Position numbers and translations under genes: made by a program. Below are positions 9,045 to 17,661 of a stretch of 64,000 nucleotides of DNA, piece by piece. How positions within the stretch are numbered: position 1 is the stretch's first letter; each line of letters opens with the position of its first letter. The notes beneath the pieces were generated by a model. The model saw only the letters and a list, made by a program, of their open reading frames with translations. It did no database searches and was not told the DNA's origin. Source of the DNA: Fibrella rubiginis. GTDB lineage: Bacteria; Bacteroidota; Bacteroidia; Cytophagales; Spirosomataceae. The DNA lies in contig NZ_JAFMYV010000004.1 of NCBI RefSeq assembly GCF_017353185.1, positions 124,001-188,000 on the forward strand, given 5' to 3'.

Positions 9045-10169
9045 TCACTGTTGTAGCCATGACCATTGTTCCTTCAACTCGGCAACACGGCCCGGTGGGT
9101 CCACCACGTTGTGAATTACGGTCCGGCGGCGGTAGAACAACAGCGTCGTGCCAACGGCGGGATTGATGTTGTAGAGAAATGCAGTGCTTTTGTGCGCTGG
9201 CGAAGGCACATACAGCACGGCCACGTGGCGCAGGTGATTTGCCTGGGCAAACTGCTCAAGCTGGCGCTGTACCTGGTTAGCAGGCAACTTGTCTGGATTG
9301 GTATAAATCATAAATACCCTCATTGGCTTTGCTGCAGGCCGCTCCAGCGCGGTTTCCCAGAACCGAACCAGGCGCTGCACTGTATCGGAGTGGATGGAGC
9401 GCGTCCAGATTAGTACGCCCTGCCCTTGCCCGTAGGCGCACATGGGACAGGTACGTTTGCCCCGGTCGGCACCCCAAACGTGATGAGGATCGAACGCAGG
9501 ACAAGCATCCCCCACCAATAATCCTGACTGCCTGCCCGCCCGGTCATACTGCGGCAACAGCCTGATTATCCGTCCACCAACCAGTGTGTTGCCCCGTTTG
9601 GCCAGTTTAACGCCATCGTAGCGCAGAAACCCCTCCTGCTCTTCGACGTTGCTCCAATAGGATTCCGTGAGCAGCGGGTCGTCGGCAAAGACAAAATCGT
9701 TGAGGTAATAACAGGTCCGCTGGGAAGGAGCTTTCACCCAAAAATGAATATGCGCGGGGATGCGCTTGTCAGGATAGGCACCGGGCCGGATGGTATTGAT
9801 CTGGTAACGTCCCTGCTGATCGGTTTTGAGCCACCCCCGGCAGTAACCATGCCACCAGGCGTGCGATGTTCGCGGTTCGGTGCCCAGTTTGGCGTACCGC
9901 CCCGACGCGTTGGTGTGGTAAAAATACATCAGCACATTACGGGCCGGGGTACGTCCGTCTGATTCGTAGACAACACCAGACAGTTGCAGCCGCTGACCGG
10001 TAGCGGTATCCGGAGCAACTCGCGTTTGCCAATGGGTAGGTCGTTGTTCGTCAAACACGCAACAGTCGCATGTAGGCGGCTCGGCAACGGTGCTGGCGGC
10101 GGCTTGCTGCGCCATTAAGGGGGCTGGAATAACCAGCCAACACCACATAGTAGTCAGGAGAAGACGCAT
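9045..10169 (-). CDS. Exported intradiol ring-cleavage dioxygenase fused to a thioredoxin-like domain
   Basis: A 374-residue protein with a signal peptide (1-20, ending LMA). Residues about 60-210 form an intradiol dioxygenase domain. The four Fe(III) ligands are visible: Tyr92 in SGRYAK, Tyr132 in PGAYP, and His140 and His142 in AHIHF. This family opens catechol-type rings between the two hydroxyls. Residues about 220-374 look like a thioredoxin-like module with a CPMC motif at 241-244. An upstream in-frame start (10259) would remove the clear signal peptide, so the ATG at 10169 is used. The gene is divergent from a LytTR regulator with an operator-like region between them. Substrate is unknown; a periplasmic aromatic or dietary catechol is possible. 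Confidence 0.85.
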   Translation of the reverse strand: MRLLLTTMWCWLVIPAPLMAQQAAASTVAEPPTCDCCVFDEQRPTHWQTRVAPDTATGQRLQLSGVVYESDGRTPARNVLMYFYHTNASGRYAKLGTEPRTSHAWWHGYCRGWLKTDQQGRYQINTIRPGAYPDKRIPAHIHFWVKAPSQRTCYYLNDFVFADDPLLTESYWSNVEEQEGFLRYDGVKLAKRGNTLVGGRIIRLLPQYDRAGRQSGLLVGDACPAFDPHHVWGADRGKRTCPMCAYGQGQGVLIWTRSIHSDTVQRLVRFWETALERPAAKPMRVFMIYTNPDKLPANQVQRQLEQFAQANHLRHVAVLYVPSPAHKSTAFLYNINPAVGTTLLFYRRRTVIHNVVDPPGRVAELKEQWSWLQQ

Positions 10170-10205
10170 AGCCGCATTGTTTTTTTGGCAAAGCAATGCG
10201 GCTAT
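10168..10205 (-). promoter_or_regulatory. 12-bp perfect hairpin at the dioxygenase start codon
   Basis: CAATGCGGCTAT (10194-10205) and ATAGCCGCATTG (10168-10179) are exact complements around a 14-nt loop. In the minus-strand mRNA the hairpin's 3' arm includes the first two bases of the start codon, so it could limit ribosome access. This is inference from sequence only. Confidence 0.55.
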
Positions 10206-10225
10206 ATCGCTGCACCCAAAAACAG

Positions 10226-10295
10226 TAGACCAACGCCCAATAAAGTAGATAAGGCCCATACGTGTAGTTGGTCTATCTTATTGGCCGTTGGTCTA
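10226..10295. promoter_or_regulatory. Candidate LytTR operator between divergent genes
   Basis: GTTGGTCTA occurs at 10267-10275 and again at 10287-10295, a 9-bp direct repeat with 20 bp between starts (11 bp between copies), close to the two-turn layout typical of LytTR binding sites. A third copy lies in inverse orientation at 10226-10234 (TAGACCAAC). The direct repeats sit about 60-85 bp upstream of the LytTR gene and about 100 bp upstream of the dioxygenase. Confidence 0.6.
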
Positions 10296-10353
10296 AAATA
10301 GCAGGGGGCCACCTCAGCAATGGTTAGTTTTATACTGATTTTCTATATCCGCC

Positions 10354-11187
10354 ATGCCTTTTTTCAGTAGCCACTCCACTCGCGTTAACCAGTTCACGGG
10401 CCTGTTCTGGACGGCCATTACGCTTATCTTTCTCTATGAACGCACATACCTGATTCAGAAAGCCGGGCTACCTCACTTCATCGAATGCGCGATTATTCGG
10501 GTTGGGTTATTGTTGCTTCTCTGCCAGTTTCATCTCAAAGTACTGCGTCCCCGATTTTATCAGAAAAAAAGATACTGGCTCTACGTCGGGCTGCTCGGCG
10601 TGTCGGTAATAGGCTACCTGATAGCGCAGGGGCTATATGATCACTACCTGTTTGGCTACGTCATTGGCGATCAATACCGACGCGGCTTGTTGCAGAACCT
10701 GCCCTACAACCTGCTGACTACTGCCTGGTACCTGTTGCTTACAACGCTGATTGCCCGTGCTTCTGCTGTCGGGCAACCGGCAGTGGCACCTGACAGCCAA
10801 ACGGCAACCTCACCGACCCAGACTGTACTCATTAAATCGGGAACGCAGTGGATTCACCTGCCCATCAACGGTATCTACTACGCGCAGGGGCTTAAAGACT
10901 ACACCGTCCTGTACACCGACACCGGCAGGCATATCGTGAAGGGTTCGGTGGGGAAATTGACCGGGCAGTTCCCACCCGATCAATTCGTCCGTATTCATAA
11001 ATCGTATTGGGTAGCGTGGCAGCACGTTTGTTCGGTGTCAGCATCGGGCATTACCCTGCCGACGCAAACGTTGCCTCTGGGCCGTACCTACGCGAGCACC
11101 ATACTGAGCCGGTGGCGGCAGCAGGCTACTTCAGTTCGTGAAAAACCAGTACTGGTACCTGCGCCGATGACAGCAGTTTTTCCGTAG
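10354..11187 (+). CDS. Membrane-bound LytTR-family transcriptional regulator
   Basis: A 277-residue protein with four probable membrane helices in residues 15-140, a Pro/Gln/Thr linker at about 145-160, and a C-terminal LytTR DNA-binding domain at about 160-260 (GIYYAQGLKDYTVLYTD, FVRIHKSYWVAW). There is no receiver domain, so the membrane part would be the sensor; regulators of this layout are frequent in Bacteroidota and often autoregulate. The divergent neighbour is the dioxygenase gene, the likely target. Its 3' end overlaps the convergent universal stress gene by 62 bp (11126-11187). Confidence 0.9.
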   Translation: MPFFSSHSTRVNQFTGLFWTAITLIFLYERTYLIQKAGLPHFIECAIIRVGLLLLLCQFHLKVLRPRFYQKKRYWLYVGLLGVSVIGYLIAQGLYDHYLFGYVIGDQYRRGLLQNLPYNLLTTAWYLLLTTLIARASAVGQPAVAPDSQTATSPTQTVLIKSGTQWIHLPINGIYYAQGLKDYTVLYTDTGRHIVKGSVGKLTGQFPPDQFVRIHKSYWVAWQHVCSVSASGITLPTQTLPLGRTYASTILSRWRQQATSVREKPVLVPAPMTAVFP

Positions 11188-11842
11188 GATCGGTGCCCAT
11201 GAGGCCACCCAGAAAGCCCGTTTCTTTGCGTTGGACCACAAACAGATCAGGATGCGTTTCGTCGATCTGTTCGGGCGTAATCACAGTCAGGTGCGCATCA
11301 AACGCGTCGATGATGGGTTTGGTCTGGTCCGTCACGATTTGCTGGGTGATACCTTGCTGCAACACATAGGCCACGGTTCCGATATGCGCCGACCCTCGCT
11401 CTTCTTTCTGTCCAATAAACAATACCGGGCATGATGCCTGACGGGCCACGTCGGTGGCCGCACTACCTACCAACCGGTCGAAAAAGCCGGTAGCGGGGGT
11501 GCGATGCGTGATCAGCAAATCAGGGTTATATAGTTTGGCGGCGTCTACAATCTCGTCTTCGATAGACCCCACGCGCCATTCACCCACGGCGTCGAGGCCC
11601 TGCGCCCGGAGTTGTTCAACCATATCGGTGAGGTGCTGCTGGCTGATGGTTTCGAGGTCCATAGCCGCTACCGTGCCAACGCCGGGGTCGTTGAACGTGG
11701 GCAGCGTGGCGTCGGCCACCACGGGCTGATACACGTGCAGGACAATAATTTTAGCGTCATAGGCCTTGGCCATCATCCGCAGGTAGTCGGCGGTGAGGGG
11801 CGATTGGGCCAGAAAATCGGTCGGAAAGAGAATCGTTTTCAT
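11126..11842 (-). CDS. Universal stress protein (tandem UspA)
   Basis: A 238-residue cytosolic protein. The first UspA domain (about 1-145) starts with the family's MKTILFPTDFLAQS and contains ADYLRMMAKAYDAKIIVLHV and GSAATDVARQASCPVLFIG, the usual ATP-loop region. The second half (about 150-238) is a shorter, degenerate UspA repeat ending VPVLVFHELK. Tandem Usp proteins of this size bind nucleotide and help during starvation or redox stress. The gene is monocistronic. Its 3' end overlaps that of the LytTR gene by 62 bp, so the two mRNAs would be antisense to each other at their ends. Confidence 0.9.
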   Translation of the reverse strand: MKTILFPTDFLAQSPLTADYLRMMAKAYDAKIIVLHVYQPVVADATLPTFNDPGVGTVAAMDLETISQQHLTDMVEQLRAQGLDAVGEWRVGSIEDEIVDAAKLYNPDLLITHRTPATGFFDRLVGSAATDVARQASCPVLFIGQKEERGSAHIGTVAYVLQQGITQQIVTDQTKPIIDAFDAHLTVITPEQIDETHPDLFVVQRKETGFLGGLMGTDPTEKLLSSAQVPVLVFHELK

Positions 11843-12007
11843 GTAGTGCTACGGCCCGGAAAAGGGCGGTTTATGACCAAGTTAAGCCATTAGGGCTCTA
11901 CTACCAAACTCCCTAAACGCCCCGATGGTTACGAAGGCCCCTCACCTATATACGCGCTGCTGGCTGGCACGTAAGTTGATGTAACTCGCCCAATAACCCA
12001 TCACTCC

Positions 12008-13882
12008 ATGCATTCTCGCTTCATCACCTTTGGCTTGGCGGCCTTGGCCGTGCTCATCACGGGTCTGGTGTTCATCAACGCCGTCCACAACGGTATCACC
12101 AACTGGGACGACCCCGATTACCTGACGAATAACCCCCTGCTCGACTGGCGCAAAACGCCGTTGCGCGCCTATTTCACTACCGTCATTTCGGGCAACCGCC
12201 ACCCGCTCACCATGCTCTCGCTCAGCCTCGACCATGCGCTGGGCGACACCTCGCTGGGGCAGTATCACCAAACGAATCTGCTGTTGCACCTGCTTAATGT
12301 GGGGCTGGTGTTTGGCCTGTGCTGGCAATGGTCGGGCGGGAGCCGGCTGGTGGCTTTTTTGGTGGCCTTGTGGTTCGGCATTCACCCCATGCATGTGGAA
12401 TCGGTGGCGTGGATTTCGGCGCGGAAAGACGTGCTCTATACCGCTTTTTTCCTGCTGTCGCTCATCAGCTACTGGCGGTTTCTGGACCATAAAGCGTGGA
12501 GTTATCTGGTGCTGAGCCTGCTGGCGGGTGTGCTGGCTAATCTGGCTAAACCCGCCGCCGTTATCCTGCCCGTGGTGCTTGTTCTGATCACTTTTTGGCA
12601 CGATAACAAGCTCACCGTCAAGGCTATGCTGCCTACCATTCCGTTTTTTATGGTGTCGGTCATCGTGGGCTGGCTTACGCTAGCGTCGCAGGCATCGGCG
12701 GCGGCTATCAACGAGCATTACAGCGGTTGGGAACGCATTCAACTGGGTGGCTACGCGCTGGTTAACTACGTAGCCAAGGCAGTTTGGCCGGTTGGTTTGT
12801 CGGCGCTCTACGGCCGTCCGGGGGCGGGCGCGGCGTTCCCGTGGTTCTTTCTGGCAGCAACGGTTGTTAGTGTGGTGGGGCTGACTCTGCTAGGCTGGCT
12901 GTATGGTCGGCAGGTACGGCTAGCACCAAAAAGTGATGCCGCATGCTGGTTTTTTGGCGGGGCCTTTTTCGTCGTAAACCTGGCCCTGACGTTGCAGCTC
13001 ATCAAGGCGGTGGGCAGTGCCGCCTATGCTGACCGCTACACTTACGTGGCCTACATCGGGCTGTTTTTTGCCGTGGCCATGACCATTCAACGGCTGCGAC
13101 GCCCGTCTCTCCGCCTGGCCGCAGTGAGCATGGCAGCAGTGTTTTCAGTAACCTTTGCCGGCCTGAGTTTCACCCGCGTGGGCATCTGGAAAAATGCCGA
13201 AACGCTCTGGACCGACGTGCTAAAAACGGGGCCGTTTTCAGCCACGGCCTACAGCAATCGCGGCCTGTTTTACGAACAAAATGACCGTCTGGAAGACGCC
13301 CTGGCCGATTACAGCATGGCCGTTGCCAACGACCCACGCATAGTGTTCCGCGCCAACCGGGCCTATTTGCTCTCGAAACTGAACCGCCCCGACGAAGCCG
13401 TCGCCGACGCTGATTTTCTCCTCCGCGAAAACCCCGACAATGCGTTGGCACTCACCATCAAAGGCACCGCGCTAGTGGGTAAAAACCAGCCTGCCGCCGC
13501 TATCCCGCTACTAACCCGTTCGCTCAAAATCGACTCGACCTACCTCAACACGTGGGTCAATCTGGGCTCGGCTTATTTCACCAACAAACAGTATCCCGAA
13601 GCCATCCGGCACTACCAGAAAGCGGGCCTGCTCGACGGTCAGAACCCGGTTTTGTGGACGAATTTGGGCGCGGCGTTTCTGCAAAACAAACAATATACCG
13701 ATGCCATTGCCGCCTGCCAGCGGGCTATTTCGCTGAATCCCGCCAACGGTCAGGCGCAGTTGTATGCCTGCTATGCCTATCAGAAAACGGGCAACATAGC
13801 AGAGGCCAAAGCCAGTGCTCAACAGGCGCAGAAGCTGGGGCAGGTGGTGGATGCGGGCATGCTGCAGGCTATGGGTCTGTAA
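12008..13882 (+). CDS. TMTC-like polytopic membrane protein with C-terminal TPR repeats
   Basis: A 624-residue protein. Residues 1-390 hold about ten membrane helices. The first loop contains the acidic motif NWDDPDYL (Asp34, Asp35), and a later loop contains HPMHVESVAWISARKD, both typical of the TMTC/GT-C family of membrane glycosyltransferases. Residues about 400-624 are at least five TPR units (YSNRGLFYEQNDRLEDALAD, WVNLGSAYFTNKQYPEAI, and so on). Eukaryotic TMTC1-4 are O-mannosyltransferases; bacterial members are uncharacterised but probably transfer a sugar from a polyprenyl carrier to an exported protein. It stands alone, followed by a REP-like element. Confidence 0.85.
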   Translation: MHSRFITFGLAALAVLITGLVFINAVHNGITNWDDPDYLTNNPLLDWRKTPLRAYFTTVISGNRHPLTMLSLSLDHALGDTSLGQYHQTNLLLHLLNVGLVFGLCWQWSGGSRLVAFLVALWFGIHPMHVESVAWISARKDVLYTAFFLLSLISYWRFLDHKAWSYLVLSLLAGVLANLAKPAAVILPVVLVLITFWHDNKLTVKAMLPTIPFFMVSVIVGWLTLASQASAAAINEHYSGWERIQLGGYALVNYVAKAVWPVGLSALYGRPGAGAAFPWFFLAATVVSVVGLTLLGWLYGRQVRLAPKSDAACWFFGGAFFVVNLALTLQLIKAVGSAAYADRYTYVAYIGLFFAVAMTIQRLRRPSLRLAAVSMAAVFSVTFAGLSFTRVGIWKNAETLWTDVLKTGPFSATAYSNRGLFYEQNDRLEDALADYSMAVANDPRIVFRANRAYLLSKLNRPDEAVADADFLLRENPDNALALTIKGTALVGKNQPAAAIPLLTRSLKIDSTYLNTWVNLGSAYFTNKQYPEAIRHYQKAGLLDGQNPVLWTNLGAAFLQNKQYTDAIAACQRAISLNPANGQAQLYACYAYQKTGNIAEAKASAQQAQKLGQVVDAGMLQAMGL

Positions 13883-13921
13883 AAGAAGGTGTGAAGGGTC
13901 GGCTTGTCGTGCTGGTTGGCG

Positions 13922-14109
13922 CCAGGTTGGCTACGCGCGGGTTGGCTTCGCGCGGGTTGCCCTTCGACAAGCTCAGGGTGACAGCCCATCTAATGCAGTT
14001 CAGGTAAATTGATTCTAGTTTCCTGTCACCCTGAGCTTGTCGAAGGGCCTAGAGCGCGAAGCCAACCCGCGCGAAGCCTATCAGCGCGTAGCCTATCAGC
14101 GCGTAGCCA
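13922..14109. repeat. Inverted repeat, REP-like family A, copy 3, with 15-bp direct repeats
   Basis: Core arms 13960-13984 and 14023-14047 contain CCTTCGACAAGCTCAGGGTG and its complement, differing from copies 1 and 2 at one base of the core (AAGC for AGGC). Flanks carry GGTTGGCTACGCGC and GGTTGGCTTCGCGC. On the right, GCCTATCAGCGCGTA is tandemly repeated (about 14077-14108). It separates the convergent TMTC-like and LRR genes. The loop differs from that of copies 1 and 2. Confidence 0.9.
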
Positions 14110-14122
14110 ATCCCTTGACACC

Positions 14123-16519
14123 TTACCGCTGCCTGCTGGCCTCAGACAGGGCTTTTCTCAGCGTCTCCTTATTCAAAAAAATCTGGCTTAGGCCTGTCGG
14201 TAAGCGGGTGTTGCCAACCAGGTTAACCGATTGCAGGTTGGGGGCAGCTAGAAGGGCATCTGGCACCGTGCGGAGGTTATTTTCCTCCAGATACAAGCTA
14301 CTGAACAGCACCGTTTCCCAGTCAATATCGGCCAGTTGATCGATGCCGCAACGGACCATGCTCAGCCGATTGAGCTTGGGTAGCCGGGCGGTTTTACGGA
14401 TGGCATCGGTACCATCGAACGCCTGCTGATTCTCGATGCGTATGTCCGTCAGCCCGGTGCAGAAGCCGATGCTGTCGGGAAGCAGTTCCATAGCGCCAAA
14501 CGGCTGACTAGCCTCCGGGGCCATTTCGCCGTCAATATGCAGTTTGGTCAGTCGGTTAAGTCGACCGAGGCTGTTGGGTAAGCCAAGCAATTTCCGGCTG
14601 CGGACCGTCAGTTCGCGGAGGTTGGTCAGCTTACCCAGCTCGTTGGGCAACACCAGCAATTGAGGCATCTGAATCGTTAGCTCGCTCAGGTTGGCAAGGT
14701 GCGTAATATCATCGGGCAGCACCCGCAGCTGGGGCAATGTCAGGCTAAGTACCGTGAGCTTTTTCAACGAAGCCAGGCTAGCTGGCAACACCGTCAGCGA
14801 ACTATCCTTGAGCACCAGCCGGTCTAGCTTTTGGCAGTTACCCAGTTCATTGGGCAACGATGTCAGCCGCCCGCCGGAAACGGTCAGTGTACGCAGGTTG
14901 GTCAACTGCCCAACAGAAGCGGGCAAGGCCCGCAGCCGGGTGTCGGTGAGGGTAAGGGTCTGGAGCGAATCCAGCTTGCCAATGGTTTCGGGCAGGGTTG
15001 ACAGCGGATTGTTGTCTACCACCAGCGACAGTAGTTTTCGGCACTGACCAAGTTCATCGGGCAGAATCGACAGCTGGTTGTTCGACAAAAACAGGTGCCG
15101 TAACCGAAGCAGTTGGCCAATGCCAGCGGGCAGGCTATTCAGTTGGTTGTCATACAGCGCCAGACTTTCCAGCGACGGCAGATGCAGCAACGCGTCGGGT
15201 AAGGCAGCAAGCTGATTGTTACCCAAATTCAGCCGTTTCAGCGCCTTGAGCCTCCCCAGTTCAGCCGGTAACGTGCGCAATTTGTTGTGGTACAGATTCA
15301 ATGCCGTGAGCGACGTCATGGCTCCGATGCTGGCCGGCAACGTAGTCAGTTGCGCATCGGGGATGCTCAATTCACGCAGGTTGGGCAGCGTGGTAAATTG
15401 TTCGGGAAACACCCCCAGCGAATCAGACTGGTCGACCGAAATGGTTTCGAGTTGGGTGAGCGCCGCCAACGACCGGCGCGAGGGCGGAAACCGACAGCCC
15501 GTTAGCTCCAGCGCCCGAAGACTGGGGTTATCGGCCATCCAGTCGAGGGTGGAGAGCAGGCCGTTTTCCAGAATTACCGCCTTTAACGACGATACCCCCG
15601 CCAGCACCGAGTCGATGGGAAAACGCGTACCAATAATGAAATGCAGGTCCAGCGTATCGAGCTGGCGAAGGTTGCCCAGCGCCAGCCCACCCAGCGCTGC
15701 ATCGGTGATGCCGAAGCGCAGTTCGAGCTTGCGCAGGTTGGGCAACCGGTTCAGTGCTTTCGTCAGTATAGGACCGTCGCCGGTGTTGGTCATGTAGAGC
15801 GACGTAAGCTGCGAAAGGCCCGCAAACGCGCTGTCGAGGTTCGATACGCCACTGCCGTTGCTCAGGTGCAAGGTCTGTAGCTGGGTGAGTTGAGCCAGTT
15901 GGGCAGGCAACGGCAGCGGCTTTTGCGCGTTAACCATCCCATTGATCGTCAATTGCCTCAGCGAAGGGCAATGCACCAAAAGGTTGATACATTCCGCCAG
16001 TTCGTCGCCCGTGCCGAAGAAGGTTGCCGACCGCACTGTACTCAACTTAACCTCACTGCGCGTTGCGGTTCTGCCGGGCGTAGGCCGATTTTTAGCTTGA
16101 CTATTCCGATCCGATCCAATGTTAATGTGGACCAGTTCGGGCCAGTTAGCCAGGGCGTGAAGCAGCGAGTCGAGGGCAGCAGGCGAGAAGCGGTTAGGCA
16201 ATGACAAATTCAGTGAATGCACATGTTGTACGCGCCGTAGCACGGCCCAGTCGGTAGGTAGCTGACCAGCGGTGTCGAGTACTAGTTGCAGGAAAATGGG
16301 GTGTTTCGTTGTGTAGCTCCGTTCGGCCAGATCGGCCCAGGAGGTGTACTGCTTGAAAAACTCGTCATCACCAGCCCGAAAATAGTTGATGGAGCCGGCG
16401 GGCCCCAACTGCGGAAAAAAGTGCACTAGCTGCGGCTGATTATCGCGTACCACAGCCCGGCGTTGGCTAACCCCATAAAGCGACAGCAGGCAAAACAGGA
16501 GTATGAACAGACGAGGCAT
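14123..16519 (-). CDS. Exported leucine-rich-repeat protein
   Basis: A 798-residue protein with a signal peptide (1-18, MPRLFILLFCLLSLYGVSQ). From about residue 90 to the C-terminus it is a long leucine-rich-repeat array of roughly 23-residue units (L..L.L.NN.L..LP..L..L), most regular at about 370-650. The repeats are of the 'typical/bacterial Leu-rich' form with frequent LP. No enzymatic domain, C-terminal anchor or T9SS signal is visible. Such proteins usually bind other proteins at the surface or in the periplasm. The start at 16519 is chosen because the in-frame extension to 16567 would mask the signal peptide. It is divergent from aguA. Confidence 0.88.
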   Translation of the reverse strand: MPRLFILLFCLLSLYGVSQRRAVVRDNQPQLVHFFPQLGPAGSINYFRAGDDEFFKQYTSWADLAERSYTTKHPIFLQLVLDTAGQLPTDWAVLRRVQHVHSLNLSLPNRFSPAALDSLLHALANWPELVHINIGSDRNSQAKNRPTPGRTATRSEVKLSTVRSATFFGTGDELAECINLLVHCPSLRQLTINGMVNAQKPLPLPAQLAQLTQLQTLHLSNGSGVSNLDSAFAGLSQLTSLYMTNTGDGPILTKALNRLPNLRKLELRFGITDAALGGLALGNLRQLDTLDLHFIIGTRFPIDSVLAGVSSLKAVILENGLLSTLDWMADNPSLRALELTGCRFPPSRRSLAALTQLETISVDQSDSLGVFPEQFTTLPNLRELSIPDAQLTTLPASIGAMTSLTALNLYHNKLRTLPAELGRLKALKRLNLGNNQLAALPDALLHLPSLESLALYDNQLNSLPAGIGQLLRLRHLFLSNNQLSILPDELGQCRKLLSLVVDNNPLSTLPETIGKLDSLQTLTLTDTRLRALPASVGQLTNLRTLTVSGGRLTSLPNELGNCQKLDRLVLKDSSLTVLPASLASLKKLTVLSLTLPQLRVLPDDITHLANLSELTIQMPQLLVLPNELGKLTNLRELTVRSRKLLGLPNSLGRLNRLTKLHIDGEMAPEASQPFGAMELLPDSIGFCTGLTDIRIENQQAFDGTDAIRKTARLPKLNRLSMVRCGIDQLADIDWETVLFSSLYLEENNLRTVPDALLAAPNLQSVNLVGNTRLPTGLSQIFLNKETLRKALSEASRQR

Positions 16520-16537
16520 AGCGCACCGATGATGTTG

Positions 16538-16545
16538 TATTTTTG
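16538..16545 (+). promoter_or_regulatory. Promoter box of aguA (TATTTTTG)
   Basis: TATTTTTG matches TAnnTTTG and lies about 50 nt upstream of the aguA start at 16595, in the spacer between divergent genes. No TTG element is visible at the usual distance. Confidence 0.5.
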
Positions 16546-16594
16546 ACCGAAAATTTCCGTGGCCCATGCCGCAATATATCTCCGATTACGCACA

Positions 16595-17656
16595 ATGAGT
16601 AACCTTCTGGACGAAACCCCCACCCCCGCCCAACAGGGGTTTTTCTTTCCTGCCGAATGGCATCCCCACGCCGCCACCTGGCTCACCTGGCCCCATACCG
16701 AAGCGTCGTGGAGCCGGGAGCGCCTTGAACTAATGATGCCCGCTTATCTGGATTTCATAAAAGCCATCGCCGATAGTGAACCCGTCTGCATCAACGCCCA
16801 TAACGAACTGGTTATGCAACAGGCCCGGATGCGGCTGCTCATGGCCGGGGCCAACATGGACCGCATTAAGCTCCTCCCCTTCCCTTCCAACGACTCATGG
16901 TGTCGCGACCACGGCCCGGCGTTCTTGATTAATCCCGCCAAAAAGGAGCGTATGATTGTCAACTGGGGCTATAACGCCTGGGGGGGCAAATACCCGCCCT
17001 ACGACAAAGACAACCTGATTCCGACCGCCATTGCGCACTACCGGCACCTGGACTACGTGACGCCGGGTATCATTATGGAAGGCGGGTCGGTGGAGTTCAA
17101 CGGGGCTGGAACGTTGCTCACCAGCCGCGCTTGTTTGCTCAACAAAAACCGCAACCCCAACCTCACCCAGGCGCAGATCGAGCAGTACCTCCGCGACTAC
17201 TACGGTGTGCAGCAAATTCTGTGGGTAGAAGACGGCATCGTAGGCGACGACACCGACGGCCATATCGACGATACGGTCCGTTTTGTGAATGAAGACACGG
17301 TCCTGGCCGCGATTGAACACAACCCCGCCGACGCTAATTACGCGCCCTTGCAGGAGATCCACCACGAGCTTCGGCAAATGACCCTGCTCAACGGCAAGCC
17401 GCTCAACATCATCGAGCTACCCATGCCCGACCCCGTAGTGAGCGACGGGCAGCGGCTACCCGCTTCTTACGCTAACTTTTTGATTACCAACAAATCGGTG
17501 ATTGTACCTACGTTCCGTTGCGCTAAAGACCAACCAGCCCTCGACATCATCGAGGGCTGCTTCCCCGGCCGCCAGATCATCGGCATCGACTCCACCGAAA
17601 TCGTCTGGGGACTGGGCAGTTTCCATTGCCTGAGCCAGCAGGAACCGGGGGTTTAG
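16595..17656 (+). CDS. aguA: Agmatine deiminase
   Basis: A 353-residue member of the peptidyl-arginine-deiminase fold. Active-site features seen: Asp105 in WCRDHGP, Glu162 in MEGGSVEFNG, His223 in DGHIDD and the nucleophile Cys345 in GSFHCLSQQ. The enzyme hydrolyses agmatine to N-carbamoylputrescine and ammonia, a step of putrescine synthesis from arginine. Length is normal for the family (about 350-370). The start MSNLLDETP at 16595 is preferred over an upstream in-frame ATG at 16559, which lies closer to the promoter box and adds a non-conserved extension. The partner carbamoylputrescine amidase, often adjacent in Bacteroidota, is not in this window. Confidence 0.93.
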   Translation: MSNLLDETPTPAQQGFFFPAEWHPHAATWLTWPHTEASWSRERLELMMPAYLDFIKAIADSEPVCINAHNELVMQQARMRLLMAGANMDRIKLLPFPSNDSWCRDHGPAFLINPAKKERMIVNWGYNAWGGKYPPYDKDNLIPTAIAHYRHLDYVTPGIIMEGGSVEFNGAGTLLTSRACLLNKNRNPNLTQAQIEQYLRDYYGVQQILWVEDGIVGDDTDGHIDDTVRFVNEDTVLAAIEHNPADANYAPLQEIHHELRQMTLLNGKPLNIIELPMPDPVVSDGQRLPASYANFLITNKSVIVPTFRCAKDQPALDIIEGCFPGRQIIGIDSTEIVWGLGSFHCLSQQEPGV

Positions 17657-17661
17657 TTGTC

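Noticed and set aside
11942..12601. 219-residue His/Gln-rich open frame on the minus strand
   Set aside because: It lies antisense to the TMTC-like gene, whose frame has clear domains. The skewed composition is that of a shadow of the real gene.
13922..14109. Possible CRISPR array (direct repeats with spacers)
   Set aside because: The direct repeats are 15 bp, adjacent without spacers of constant size, and form part of a palindromic intergenic element. No cas gene is in the window.
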